DNA of 35,709 bases from a virus. Position 1 is the first letter of the stretch. Every line of letters begins with the position of its first letter. The stretch lies in the IMG/VR virus record IMGVR_UViG_3300009011_000034, positions 1 to 35,709 of that record. The stretch is one strand, 5' to 3'. The position numbers and the translations under genes are program-made. Positions 16,578 to 24,964 of this stretch are shown in pieces. A model generated the notes under the pieces. It had not been told where the DNA came from. It ran no database searches and was given only the letters and a program-made list of their open reading frames with translations.

Positions 16578-16786
16578 TGGTGGATTGGTTCGACCGCGCC
16601 CAGGAACTGGAGCAACGCCAGCGTGACCAGGCGATCAAGGCCCAGCTGCAGCAGCCACGGCCGGTCGGGCCAAGCCTGACCCTCTGCCAGGACTGCGACA
16701 ACGAGATCCCGCCGGCGCGCCAGGCGTTGGGCGGCATGACGCGGTGCGTCCCGTGCCAGACCGACCACGAACAGAGTAAGCGCTGA
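16577..16786 (+). CDS. TraR/DksA-type C4 zinc-finger protein
   Basis: A 69-aa protein with an N-terminal coiled helix (MVDWFDRAQELEQRQRDQAIKA) and a CQDC...CVPC zinc finger near residues 37-60 in a DNEIPPARQALGG context typical of TraR/DksA-like phage proteins. Larger members bind the secondary channel of RNA polymerase and change promoter choice. This short form may do so during late expression. It is embedded in the late operon with one-base overlaps on both sides. Confidence 0.82.
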   Translation: MVDWFDRAQELEQRQRDQAIKAQLQQPRPVGPSLTLCQDCDNEIPPARQALGGMTRCVPCQTDHEQSKR

Positions 16787-17082
16787 TGACGACAGACGCC
16801 GTACGCATCGGATCGATGGAACAAAAACTGGCTGTGATCGAGCATCGATTAAGCGAGATCGAAGATCGGCACGGAGCCGTGCCGACGCGCGTCACCAAGC
16901 TGGAACAACAGTTTGAACACATGGCTGGCCAGCTCTCGGAGCTGAACCAGGGCCAGCAGAAGCTGACCGTGGCGGTCAACGTGATCGGCTCGAAGGTTGG
17001 ACGGTTGCTGACCATCCTGACGCTCGTCGGCGCTGTGCTGCAAATGGCCGTACCGGCATTGCTGCGAGTGTGGTTCCCATGA
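16786..17082 (+). CDS. Small membrane protein with coiled coil, possible holin
   Basis: A 98-aa protein with a coiled-coil N-terminal two thirds (MEQKLAVIEHRLSEIEDR) and one hydrophobic segment near the C-terminus (LLTILTLVGAVLQMAVPALL). Such XhlA/class III-like proteins often sit in lysis cassettes. It is the gene immediately before the lysozyme (ATGA overlap), so it is the best holin or pinholin candidate here. A tail or membrane-anchoring role cannot be excluded. Confidence 0.65.
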   Translation: MTTDAVRIGSMEQKLAVIEHRLSEIEDRHGAVPTRVTKLEQQFEHMAGQLSELNQGQQKLTVAVNVIGSKVGRLLTILTLVGAVLQMAVPALLRVWFP

Positions 17083-17606
17083 GCCTGCGCGGCCGGATTC
17101 AAGCCGGTGCAATCGCGCTGGTCAGCGCTTCACTGCTCACATTCCTGGGCACCTGGGAAGGCCGGGGACAGAACACTGTCTACGCAGACAAGTTGGCCCG
17201 TGGTCTGCCGACCGTGTGCAAGGGCATCACCCGTCATACCAGCCCTTATCCGGTGGTGGTCGGTGACTTCTGGTCAGACGCTCGATGCGCCGAGATGGAG
17301 CAGCTGGTGATCGGCAATAGTCAGCTGCAGCTCGCTGACTGCATCACCAATCAGCAGGTGGGCCAGAACACGTTCGATGCCATGAGCAGTCACGCGCACA
17401 ACGTTGGTGTGCCCAACACCTGCGCCAGTCGGGCGATGGGACTTATCAACGCCGGCCGCATCGCCGAAGGCTGCAAGGCCTTGGCCTGGGGGCCGGATGG
17501 CAAGACGCCGGTGTGGGCTTTCATCACCGATGCCCAGGGCCGCAAGCAGTTCGTTAAAGGCCTGCACAACCGCCGGCTGGCCGAGATGGAGTTGTGCCTG
17601 AAATGA
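17079..17606 (+). CDS. Lysozyme-type endolysin with signal-anchor
   Basis: Degrades peptidoglycan at the end of infection. 175 aa from the ATG at 17079. Residues about 7-24 (IQAGAIALVSASLLTFLG) form one weakly hydrophobic, Ala/Gly/Ser-rich segment, as in SAR endolysins exported by Sec and released from the membrane later. The catalytic Glu of GH24-like lysozymes would be E27 in TWEG, followed by YADKLARGLPTVCKGIT. It overlaps the preceding membrane protein and the following Rz-like gene by ATGA, forming a tight lysis cassette. Confidence 0.83.
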   Translation: MSLRGRIQAGAIALVSASLLTFLGTWEGRGQNTVYADKLARGLPTVCKGITRHTSPYPVVVGDFWSDARCAEMEQLVIGNSQLQLADCITNQQVGQNTFDAMSSHAHNVGVPNTCASRAMGLINAGRIAEGCKALAWGPDGKTPVWAFITDAQGRKQFVKGLHNRRLAEMELCLK

Positions 17607-18067
17607 CCTTTTCCCCGTCGCGCCTGGTGCTGTTTGTACTGCTGGCCGGCCTGCTCGCGTGGGTGGCGTTCGATCGGGTGACCGATCAGCGCAACGACGC
17701 CCGGCACGAGCGCGACAGCGCGCAATGGGAAGCGAAAGGCCTGCGTGAAGCGGCCCGCATCAACGGCGAAATGCTCGCCGAGCGGGATGCGATCGACCTG
17801 AAAAACACCACGGAACTGAATCATGTACGCACTGAAAACCAAGGCCTGCGCCGCGCTGTTGACGATGGCAGTCAGCGGCTGCGCGTTGAAGCCACCTGCC
17901 CAGCAGTGCCCGCCGATTCCGGCGCCGGCCGCCTGGCTGATGCAGGCACCGCCGAACTCACAGCAGACGCTCGACCGGATTATTTCACCCTCCGAGATCA
18001 GCTCGCCTTAAGCCGGCAAATGATTCTCGGCCTGCAGCAACACATCGTCAGGGTGTGCCAGCGATAA
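17603..18067 (+). CDS. Rz-like inner-membrane spanin subunit
   Basis: 154 aa. An N-terminal membrane anchor (LVLFVLLAGLLAWVAFDRV) is followed by a periplasmic coiled coil rich in charged residues (HERDSAQWEAKGLREAARINGEML). This is the i-spanin layout, which joins the outer-membrane lipoprotein to fuse the membranes at lysis. The start overlaps the lysozyme stop. The o-spanin is nested in another frame at 17823. Confidence 0.85.
   Translation: MTFSPSRLVLFVLLAGLLAWVAFDRVTDQRNDARHERDSAQWEAKGLREAARINGEMLAERDAIDLKNTTELNHVRTENQGLRRAVDDGSQRLRVEATCPAVPADSGAGRLADAGTAELTADARPDYFTLRDQLALSRQMILGLQQHIVRVCQR
17823..18011 (+). CDS. Rz1-like outer-membrane spanin lipoprotein, nested in the Rz gene
   Basis: A 62-aa proline-rich lipoprotein lying entirely inside the Rz-like gene in the +1 frame. 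The signal (LKTKACAALLTMAVSGC) ends in a lipobox with the lipidated cysteine at C20. KPPAQQCPPIPAPAAW follows, as in lambda Rz1. The nested arrangement is known for Rz/Rz1 pairs, which explains the second open frame. Confidence 0.85.
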   Translation: MYALKTKACAALLTMAVSGCALKPPAQQCPPIPAPAAWLMQAPPNSQQTLDRIISPSEISSP

Positions 18068-18118
18068 CTGGTGCACCAGGACAACCAATGTCTCCAACCT
18101 CAACATGAGAGCTACCCC

Positions 18119-18409
18119 ATGAACGAGCAAAACGCAGAAATTACCCTGGAAGTCGGCGAGCAGGAATTCACTTTCACCCTGACCCCGCCAGACGTCACCA
18201 AGTACTTCAACGCACTGACCCAGACCAACAAGGTCGCCCCGGGCAACAACCTGCTGATGACCACCGTCAGGCAGGAAGAACGCGCCACCCTGAAACCGCT
18301 GCTGGGTAACCCGGTAATGGTGATGCAACTCGCCGGTGCGCTCCTCGAGGAGTACGGCCCGAAGGTTGAGGTGATCGTAAAAAAGCGCTCGGCCACGCTG
18401 AGCGCCTGA
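18119..18409 (+). CDS. Tail assembly chaperone, zero-frame product (gpE/gpG-like)
   Basis: A 96-aa protein, MNEQNAEITLEVGEQEFTFTL, just upstream of the tape measure gene. It matches the short tail assembly chaperones that coat the tape measure before tube polymerisation. The ATG at 18119 is preferred over an upstream in-frame start because of GAGAG upstream. Near its end, A_AAA_AAG (18379-18385) allows a -1 shift that yields a longer product. Confidence 0.82.
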   Translation: MNEQNAEITLEVGEQEFTFTLTPPDVTKYFNALTQTNKVAPGNNLLMTTVRQEERATLKPLLGNPVMVMQLAGALLEEYGPKVEVIVKKRSATLSA

Positions 18410-18573
18410 GCGAAAACGGCCTGGGCCAGTTGGTGGCCCTGACGAACCGCTGGCTACCTGGAGCCGAGACCACGCTTGAAGCGATGGGCACGGCCAAGTG
18501 GCTGGAGGACGAATACTGGAGACGCATGGAGATCGCCGTGGCTAACGGCATCGCCTTTGCGCTGAACGGGTAA
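18119..18573 (+). CDS. Tail assembly chaperone, -1 frameshift product (E+E'/GT-like)
   Basis: In the zero frame, codons GTA AAA AAG at 18377-18385 contain the classical slippery heptamer A_AAA_AAG. After a -1 shift the frame is open to TAA at 18571 and adds about 62 residues (ALGHAERLSENGLGQLVALTNRW...). The result is about 151 aa, ending six bases before the tape measure GTG. The extension has no credible start of its own and is therefore easily missed. The pattern matches P2 E+E' and lambda G-GT. Frameshift efficiency cannot be read from sequence. Confidence 0.8.
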
Positions 18574-18578
18574 CGACA

Positions 18579-20564
18579 GTGGCAGACCGTAGCGCCAGCC
18601 TGGCTTTCATCTTGAGCCTGACCGACAAGGTCACCGCGCCCCTGGGCAAAGTGAAAATGGGTTTTTCCGACCTTGCGGAGCAGAGCGAAAAGCACATCAA
18701 GTCGATTGGCCTGGGTCTGGGCGGTCTGACGGCGGCGGTGGTCGGGATCCAGCAATCCATGGCGCCGGCACTGGAGGTCAATCGTGCCCTGGGCGACGTC
18801 CGATCGCTGGGCGTCGCTGAGGACGCGCTGACCGCGCTCAACAGCAAGTCGCTGGAGTTCGCAGTGAACTACGGCGAGAACGCCCGGGAATTCGTCGCCT
18901 CGGCGTACCAGATCGATGGCGCGATTAAAGGGCTGGTCAGTAACCAGCTGGCCACCTTCACCAATGCCAGCAACCTGGTGGCCAAGGCCACCAAAACCGA
19001 CGCCGCGACTATGGGCGAATACGTCGGCACCCTCTACAACTTGCAGAAGTCCCAGGCGGACGCCATGGGCAAAGGCGCGTGGGTCGAAAAACTCGGCGGG
19101 CAGACGGCGCTGGCGGTGCAGTTGTTCCGCACCAGCGGTGCGGCCATGAAAGACGCGTTCAAGGAAGCCGGTGCGATCGCGACCACGGCGGGTGTAGACC
19201 TGGCTGAGCAGATGGCAGTGATCGGCACCCTGAGCAGTACCATGGAAGGCGGCGATGCCGGCGGCCGCTACAAGGCGTTTTTCGAGAACATCGGCGCCGC
19301 GTCGGAAAAGCTGGGCATGAAGTTCACCGACCAGCAGGGCAAGATCCTGCCAATCATAGCCATCCTGGACAAGCTCCAGGGCAAGTTCGGTGACCTGACC
19401 AGCGCCTCGGCTGGGACCAAGCTGATGGAAGCCTTTGGCGGCGAAGGTGCCCAGGTGATCGGCGCACTGGCCAAGGACACTGGCCGCTTGCGCGACGGCA
19501 TCGCGCAGCTGGGCAAGGTTCGCGGTCTGGAGAACGCCGAGCGTATGGCCCAGGCCATGGTCGATCCCTGGCAGCAATGGGCGTCCTTGGTCGAGGTCAT
19601 GCGCGTGGTGTTCGGCCAGGTGCTGATCCCGGTGCTGTCGCCGTTCATGAACAAGATGGTGGAGATCGGCAAAACGCTGGTGCGCTGGTCACAGCTCTTT
19701 CCCAACATCACCCGCGTGATTGGCATCACCGCGCTGACCATCATGACGATTATCGGCGCTATGTCTTTGCTGACCCTGACGGTGGGCATCGCGAAGATGA
19801 CTTGGCTGGGACTGCTGACCGTGTGGAAAGTCCTCAACATGACCGGTCTGCGCAGTGTTGCGATGTTCATCTATCACACGGTGATGGTCATTGCGTTCGT
19901 GGCCGGGCTCGCCCTGATGTACACCTGGATGGGCCTAGTTCGGTTGGGAATGCTGCTTTGGCAGGGCGCGATCTGGCTGGTCAATGCGGCGCTGTTGGCC
20001 AACCCGATCGTCTGGATCGTTATTGGCGTGATCGCTCTGGTCGCGGCCGTGGCCGCTGCGATCTATTTCTGGGACGAGTGGACCACCGCGCTGCTCAACA
20101 GTGAGGCGTTTAAGTGGGTCAGTGCCCAGCTCCAGGTCTTGTCTGACTGGTTTAACTCCATGGGCGGCTGGTCCGGTATGGCCAAGGCCGCGTGGGACGG
20201 CATTGTCAGCATCTTTCACAAGGCCGTTAACGGCCTGATCGAACTGCTCAACAGCATCCCCGGCGTGAACATCGAGGCGCGTTTCGGCGGCATGCCCGAG
20301 GTGCCCGGTATCGATGCCGCGACCAGTGCCGCCGACACGGCAAACGCCGCACAGAAAGCCCAGCAGACCATTAACGCGGCCATCCCCAGCCTTTCACCAA
20401 CACGCCCGACAGCGGTGCCGCCAGGTGGCTTGCTGACCAACATTCAAAACAATACGAACAGCCAGAACAAGGGCACGAAAGTGGAGAACGTGAACATTCA
20501 CACCAGTAAACCAATGACCCCGCTGGAAGTGGAAAACATGGTCGCCATGGCGGTGGGCGGATGA
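18579..20564 (+). CDS. T: Tail tape measure protein
   Basis: 661 aa from a GTG at 18579 (MADRSASLAFILSLTDKVTAP). TP901-type tape measure: a helical N-terminal half, GGDAGGRYKAFFENIGAASEKLGM in the core domain, and several hydrophobic segments (residues about 375-490: ITALTIMTIIGAMSLLTLTVG and later stretches) that enter the host membrane on infection. The C-terminus is Pro/Asn-rich. It sets tail length and is ejected before DNA. The position after the frameshifted chaperone pair confirms the call. Confidence 0.93.
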   Translation: MADRSASLAFILSLTDKVTAPLGKVKMGFSDLAEQSEKHIKSIGLGLGGLTAAVVGIQQSMAPALEVNRALGDVRSLGVAEDALTALNSKSLEFAVNYGENAREFVASAYQIDGAIKGLVSNQLATFTNASNLVAKATKTDAATMGEYVGTLYNLQKSQADAMGKGAWVEKLGGQTALAVQLFRTSGAAMKDAFKEAGAIATTAGVDLAEQMAVIGTLSSTMEGGDAGGRYKAFFENIGAASEKLGMKFTDQQGKILPIIAILDKLQGKFGDLTSASAGTKLMEAFGGEGAQVIGALAKDTGRLRDGIAQLGKVRGLENAERMAQAMVDPWQQWASLVEVMRVVFGQVLIPVLSPFMNKMVEIGKTLVRWSQLFPNITRVIGITALTIMTIIGAMSLLTLTVGIAKMTWLGLLTVWKVLNMTGLRSVAMFIYHTVMVIAFVAGLALMYTWMGLVRLGMLLWQGAIWLVNAALLANPIVWIVIGVIALVAAVAAAIYFWDEWTTALLNSEAFKWVSAQLQVLSDWFNSMGGWSGMAKAAWDGIVSIFHKAVNGLIELLNSIPGVNIEARFGGMPEVPGIDAATSAADTANAAQKAQQTINAAIPSLSPTRPTAVPPGGLLTNIQNNTNSQNKGTKVENVNIHTSKPMTPLEVENMVAMAVGG

Positions 20565-20878
20565 GCGAGTACGTGGATCTGTTGATCGTCAGCAACGACC
20601 TGGCGCTGGACCCATCGCATCAGCCGCGGATGGTCGATGACCGCGCCTGCATTGCCCAAGACATCGCCCACATGATTCGCGACAGCGGGCTGCTGGTCAC
20701 CCTGGTGGCCGAGCGCGATCGGTTGCGTCAACGCGACTGCATTCAGCAACTGGAACTGCTGGTGGAAGCTGACGAACGTCTGGTGCCGGGTACGGCGCGC
20801 ATCACTCAGCTGCAGCCAGGCCAGTACCTGGTCACCGCCAAAACCCTGAAGTTTGGACTGATCGAGGTGAGCCTGTGA
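20561..20878 (+). CDS. DUF2590-like baseplate-region protein
   Basis: A 105-aa protein (MSEYVDLLIVSNDLALDPSHQPRMVDDRACIAQDIAHMIRDSGLL) with ATGA overlap to the tape measure and GTGA overlap to gpJ. It fits the DUF2590 family. No gpW/gp25 lysozyme-like gene is present in this operon. The size, the position just before gpJ, and the IAQDIAHMIRDSGLL pattern suggest it fills the gpW/gp25 wedge role. That functional equivalence is inference. Confidence 0.78.
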   Translation: MSEYVDLLIVSNDLALDPSHQPRMVDDRACIAQDIAHMIRDSGLLVTLVAERDRLRQRDCIQQLELLVEADERLVPGTARITQLQPGQYLVTAKTLKFGLIEVSL

Positions 20879-22050
20879 GTGACGTCGATTTTAAACAAGT
20901 GATCGCCGACGCCGGCATTCCGACCACCGAAGCCGGATTGAAGGCGGCCTGGGAAAAGGAAGTCACCGCCCAAGGCGCCAAGGTGGCCAACACCAGCAGC
21001 TATTCGCCGTTCTGGCGGGTGATGACGGCGCTGGTCACCAAACCGGTGCAGTGGCTGCTCGACTTCCTGTGTCTGACCGTGCTGCCGAACTTCTTTGTGA
21101 AAACGGCGGTGGACGCCTGGCTGGACATGCTCGCGTGGGCGGTCAACGTCGAGCGCAAGGGCGCCACCAAGGCCCGGGGCACGTTGTTGTTCACCCGGGC
21201 GACACCGGACGGCGTGATGGAGCTGGAAAAAGGCATCACCGTGCAGTCGGCCGCGATCAACGGCAATGTCTACCAGTTGACCACCACAGCGGCCGTGACT
21301 TTTCAGGAGGGTCAGTTGCAGCTGGAGGTGCCTGTGGAAGCGGACGAGGCCGGCAGCGGCTACAACCTGGCGCCGGGTTACTACGCGATCTTGCCCGTAC
21401 CGGTGCCGGGCATTGTCCAGGTGGCGAATAAGGACGGTTGGCTGGAATCACCTGGTGCGGATCCGGAGCCGAACGACCAACTGCGCCTGCGTGTGCGCAA
21501 TCAGTTCTCAGCGGTCAACCAGTGGCACACCGACGCCGTGTATCGCGCCATGATTTCCGCCTTCCCGGGCGTGCGGCCGGACGGAGTTTATTTTGAGCAC
21601 GGCGCCCCACGTGGCCCGGGCAGCGCCAACGCTTTTGTGTTGTTTGATGCCGGTGTGCCAGCGGACAGCTACCTGGAGCAAATCAATGCGCACATCCGCG
21701 ACCAGGGCAACCATGGGCACGGCGACGATTTGCTGGCGATGGTCATGCCTGAAACCCTGGTCAACATCCTAGTGGCCGTCTGGCCGTGGGCCAACCAGAC
21801 ACCGGCCCAGGTGGCCGATCTGAAGCAGGAAATTGAGCTGTTCGTGCGAGCGGCCTTCCGTGAAAGCACCTCTCGGGATTATCAGCCGACGCTGACTTAT
21901 CCACAGTCGCGGTTCAGTTTCAGTCGCCTGACGGAAGAGCTGCACCAACAGTTTGCCGGCATCGAGGCCGTGAAGTTCACCCCGATGGTGGACATCGTCA
22001 GTGGCTTGTCGATTCCGCGACTCGAAAATCTGACAGTGGTGATGAAGTGA
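20875..22050 (+). CDS. J: Baseplate wedge protein J
   Basis: A 391-aa member of the baseplate J/gp47 family. GTG start at 20875 overlapping the previous stop. Typical are VNVERKGATKARGTLLFTR, VPVEADEAGSGYNLAPG, GWLESPGADPEPNDQLRLRVRNQF, YRAMISAFPGVRPDGVYFEHGAPRGPGSANAFVL. It polymerises as part of the wedges that trigger sheath contraction. Confidence 0.92.
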   Translation: MSDVDFKQVIADAGIPTTEAGLKAAWEKEVTAQGAKVANTSSYSPFWRVMTALVTKPVQWLLDFLCLTVLPNFFVKTAVDAWLDMLAWAVNVERKGATKARGTLLFTRATPDGVMELEKGITVQSAAINGNVYQLTTTAAVTFQEGQLQLEVPVEADEAGSGYNLAPGYYAILPVPVPGIVQVANKDGWLESPGADPEPNDQLRLRVRNQFSAVNQWHTDAVYRAMISAFPGVRPDGVYFEHGAPRGPGSANAFVLFDAGVPADSYLEQINAHIRDQGNHGHGDDLLAMVMPETLVNILVAVWPWANQTPAQVADLKQEIELFVRAAFRESTSRDYQPTLTYPQSRFSFSRLTEELHQQFAGIEAVKFTPMVDIVSGLSIPRLENLTVVMK

Positions 22051-22571
22051 TAAAGCTCAAATTACCGTTCTGGTTGGAAGGCACCGAACTGTCCAAGTTG
22101 ACCGCTGCCGCACAGGCATGGTGGGAGAAGGTCACCGGTTGGCTGCGTTGGCCATATCTGCAAATCGATCCCGACACCTGCCACCTGACCATCCTGGAAC
22201 TGTGGGCTTGGCAGCGCGACGTCACGCGCTTCCAAGGTGAGCCGGAATCCCTGTTCCGACTGCGCGTGAAATACGCCTTTATCAACTCGGTGGACGCCGG
22301 CAGCACTGCCGGCATGAAACGCATTTTCCAGCGCCTGGGCGTGGGCTACGTCGAGATCGAGGAACGTCAGCCCGATCGAGACTGGGACGTGGTTCTGCTC
22401 AAATTCAGCAACGCCCAACTGTCACTGAACCCCGAGCTGCTGCGCGTGCTGATCCAGCAATACGGCCGGACCTGTCGGCGTTATGACTTCCTGACCATCA
22501 CCCCCGTGGCGCTGCAAATCGCCTTGATCGACTTCAACGACGACCAGCAAACGCTGGTTGCCAGCCTGTAG
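22047..22571 (+). CDS. I: Baseplate protein I
   Basis: A 174-aa tail protein I family member between gpJ and the tail fibre gene. GTG start overlapping the J stop. Conserved LTILELWAWQRDVTRFQGEPESLFRLRVKYAFINSVDAGSTAGMKRIFQRLG, where the baseplate helix and the linker to the fibre lie. In P2, gpI connects the baseplate to tail fibre attachment. Confidence 0.87.
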   Translation: MIKLKLPFWLEGTELSKLTAAAQAWWEKVTGWLRWPYLQIDPDTCHLTILELWAWQRDVTRFQGEPESLFRLRVKYAFINSVDAGSTAGMKRIFQRLGVGYVEIEERQPDRDWDVVLLKFSNAQLSLNPELLRVLIQQYGRTCRRYDFLTITPVALQIALIDFNDDQQTLVASL

Positions 22572-22580
22572 GAGCGCACC

Positions 22581-24248
22581 GTGAGCGCCAGTATTACCTT
22601 GGCCGGCGAAAGCCAAATTGCCCTCAAGCAAAGCCAGAAAAAGCAGCTGATCATCAGCAAATTCATCTTTGCCAACGTGCCCGGGCTGGACCCGGTGGCG
22701 CCGCTCGATCGTGCTGCCGGCAAACCGCCGGCGGGGCAGATCGTCCACGTCTATACCATCCCCGAAGAAAACGCCGGCTACGTGAACCCCAACCAGGTGG
22801 TGTACAGCGCGCAGCTGGGATCGGACATTGGCGACTGGGACTTCAACTGGGTCGGCCTCGAGGACGAAGAGGGCGTGCTGTTCGCGGTGTCTTCGGTGCC
22901 TTTGCAGCAGAAGCGCAAGAACATTCCGCCGCTTCAGATCGGCAACAACGTCACCCGCAATTTCCTTGTGGCGTTCGATGGCGCACTAGAGCTGACCGGC
23001 GTCACCATCGATGCCAGCACCTGGCAGCATGACTTTACTGTGCGCCTGGCTGGCATTGATGAGCGCCAACGCCTTAGCAACCGCAATATGTACGGCCGGG
23101 CCTGTTTCATCTCTGACGCAATGATGCTCGAAAAAGTCGGCAACGCGTTCCAGATCCGCCCTGGCAAGGTCTTCATCGAAGGCATTCGCGTGGACTTGCT
23201 TCAGTCGTTCGTTGTCACCGGCATTATTCCCGTGGGCAAAATCTGGTTGGATGTGTGCCTGGAACGGCAGCTCAACGATCGAGTGGCCAGCTGGAAAGTG
23301 GTCTACGGCGAGCAGGCCGATTACACCGACTCCGCCGGGGCCCATCACTACTGCGTGCCGATCGCTGACTTTATCTCGAGCACGCAAATCACCGACCTGC
23401 GTATCTCGGAGCCGATCGACAGATCCTTGATTACGTACCTGGCAGCCCGCACGGGCGACTATCCGACGCTGCGTGCCCGGGGGACGAAGAAGGAAGACGT
23501 CGGTTTGGGCAATCTGCCCAATGCCAAGAGCGACGATCCTACGACCAACAGCAGCGAGATCCTGGCCACGACCGCTGCACTCAACAAGCTACAGCAACAG
23601 GTCGGTGATTCGATGACCGGCATGGTGTCGGGGTTCGCGATGGCGACAGCCCCCGCCGGCTGGCTGAAGTGCAACGGCGCGGTGGTCTCGCGCACCACGT
23701 TTGCGAGTCTCTTTGCGCGCATCGGTACGGTGTTCGGTGCGGGGGATGGCGTGACCACCTTTGCCGTGCCAGATTTGCGAGGTCTGTTCCTGCGCGGCTG
23801 GGACGACGGTCGCGGCGTGGATGCCGGCCGCGTGTTCGGATCTTTCCAGGAGATGCTGCTGCAATCCCACAACCACACCGCGTCAGCCGCCGCAGTGGGT
23901 GATCACGTGCACGGAGCTTGGACCGACGCACAGGGCTCGCACGCCCACGCCGCCTGGACAGACGCACAGGGCCATCACCAGCACGGCATTTTCCGAGCGG
24001 CGAACAGCAGCGTGGGTGGCGGCAGCCCCAACATCACCACGGCAAACGGTGCCAACGGTATGGCTGCGCCCACGGACTGGGCCGGCAACCACGCCCACAA
24101 CGTTGGTATTGGCGAAGCGGGATTGCATGGCCACAACGTCGGCATCGGCGGTGCCGGCAACCACACCCACGCCATTACGGTCGCCGCCGCCGGCGGCACC
24201 GAAACCCGTCCGAAGAGCTTGGCCCTTCTTTTCTGCATCAAATATTGA
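22581..24248 (+). CDS. H: Tail fibre with collar domain and seven HxH motifs
   Basis: A 555-aa receptor-binding fibre. GTG start with GGAG upstream. The N-terminal domain (MSASITLAGESQIALKQSQKK...) resembles the DUF3751 fibre-attachment domain. A tail-collar domain follows at about residues 350-420 (MATAPAGWLKCNGAVVSRTTFASLFARIG, VPDLRGLFLRGWDDGRG). The C-terminal tip contains seven His-x-His motifs (HNH, HVH, HAH, HQH, HAH, HGH, HTH) in Gly/Ala-rich repeats. In T4 gp37 the tip uses such motifs to bind a row of iron ions. A short P2 H-like central shaft is missing. Confidence 0.9.
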   Translation: MSASITLAGESQIALKQSQKKQLIISKFIFANVPGLDPVAPLDRAAGKPPAGQIVHVYTIPEENAGYVNPNQVVYSAQLGSDIGDWDFNWVGLEDEEGVLFAVSSVPLQQKRKNIPPLQIGNNVTRNFLVAFDGALELTGVTIDASTWQHDFTVRLAGIDERQRLSNRNMYGRACFISDAMMLEKVGNAFQIRPGKVFIEGIRVDLLQSFVVTGIIPVGKIWLDVCLERQLNDRVASWKVVYGEQADYTDSAGAHHYCVPIADFISSTQITDLRISEPIDRSLITYLAARTGDYPTLRARGTKKEDVGLGNLPNAKSDDPTTNSSEILATTAALNKLQQQVGDSMTGMVSGFAMATAPAGWLKCNGAVVSRTTFASLFARIGTVFGAGDGVTTFAVPDLRGLFLRGWDDGRGVDAGRVFGSFQEMLLQSHNHTASAAAVGDHVHGAWTDAQGSHAHAAWTDAQGHHQHGIFRAANSSVGGGSPNITTANGANGMAAPTDWAGNHAHNVGIGEAGLHGHNVGIGGAGNHTHAITVAAAGGTETRPKSLALLFCIKY

Positions 24249-24256
24249 GACTGCCC

Positions 24257-24964
24257 ATGAGCCCGAAACTCGTCTATCAGACCAACCCACTGGGCATCTA
24301 CATCGGCCAGGCACTCGCCGATCCATGCCCGATCGATCCGGACGTTTTCCTGATTCCTGCTGGTTGCGTTGAAGTCCCGCCACCGGCGTCGGTGGAAAAC
24401 AAGGTCGCTGTTTGGAGCGGTGGAAAGTGGCAGATGATCGACTTCTTTGAAGGTGTCACGGCCTACAGCATCACCACCGGCGAGCCCTTGGTGCTGGATG
24501 GTTTTCAGCCATTGCCCAGCGGTTACACGTTGAAGCAACCCGGCCCGAACCAAGTCTGGAAGAACGGCGAATGGGTGGACGACACTGGGGCTGTTTTGGC
24601 GGTGCTGTACCAGGAAAAGCTGGCGGCGATCGGCGCCGACTGTAACCGTTACATTCAAAGCGGTTTCAGCTCTGACGCACTGGGGTGGACCTTCCGCTAT
24701 GCCAGCGAGCTGGACGATCAGATCAACCTGACGGGAATGATTTTGAGTGGACTGGATGCCAGCTATGCCTGTGTTGATGAACACCAGGTCAAGGCCTTTC
24801 GCCCCCACACAGCGGCACAATTGCATGAAGTTGGGCAAGCGTTGGTGCGGTTCAAGCAGGCCGCGTTGCAACACGCCGATGCACTCAAGCAGACACTGAG
24901 CGAAGCCCTTAAGGACCAGAACCTGAAAGCGATGAAGGCCATCGCCTGGACGCCACCGGCATGA
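24257..24964 (+). CDS. Tail fibre assembly-type protein (DUF4376-like)
   Basis: 235 aa from the ATG at 24257; the much longer open frame upstream is a shadow of the fibre gene. MSPKLVYQTNPLGIYIGQALADPCPIDPDVFLIPAGC is a beta-rich N-terminal part. The C-terminal DCNRYIQSGFSSDALGWTFRYASELDDQINLTGMI is the DUF4376 pattern. In related phages such proteins sit behind the fibre gene and help it fold, or form part of the fibre tip. Confidence 0.8.
   Translation: MSPKLVYQTNPLGIYIGQALADPCPIDPDVFLIPAGCVEVPPPASVENKVAVWSGGKWQMIDFFEGVTAYSITTGEPLVLDGFQPLPSGYTLKQPGPNQVWKNGEWVDDTGAVLAVLYQEKLAAIGADCNRYIQSGFSSDALGWTFRYASELDDQINLTGMILSGLDASYACVDEHQVKAFRPHTAAQLHEVGQALVRFKQAALQHADALKQTLSEALKDQNLKAMKAIAWTPPA

Noticed and set aside
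18267-19577. 436-aa open frame on the minus strand
   Set aside because: Shadow of the tape measure gene.
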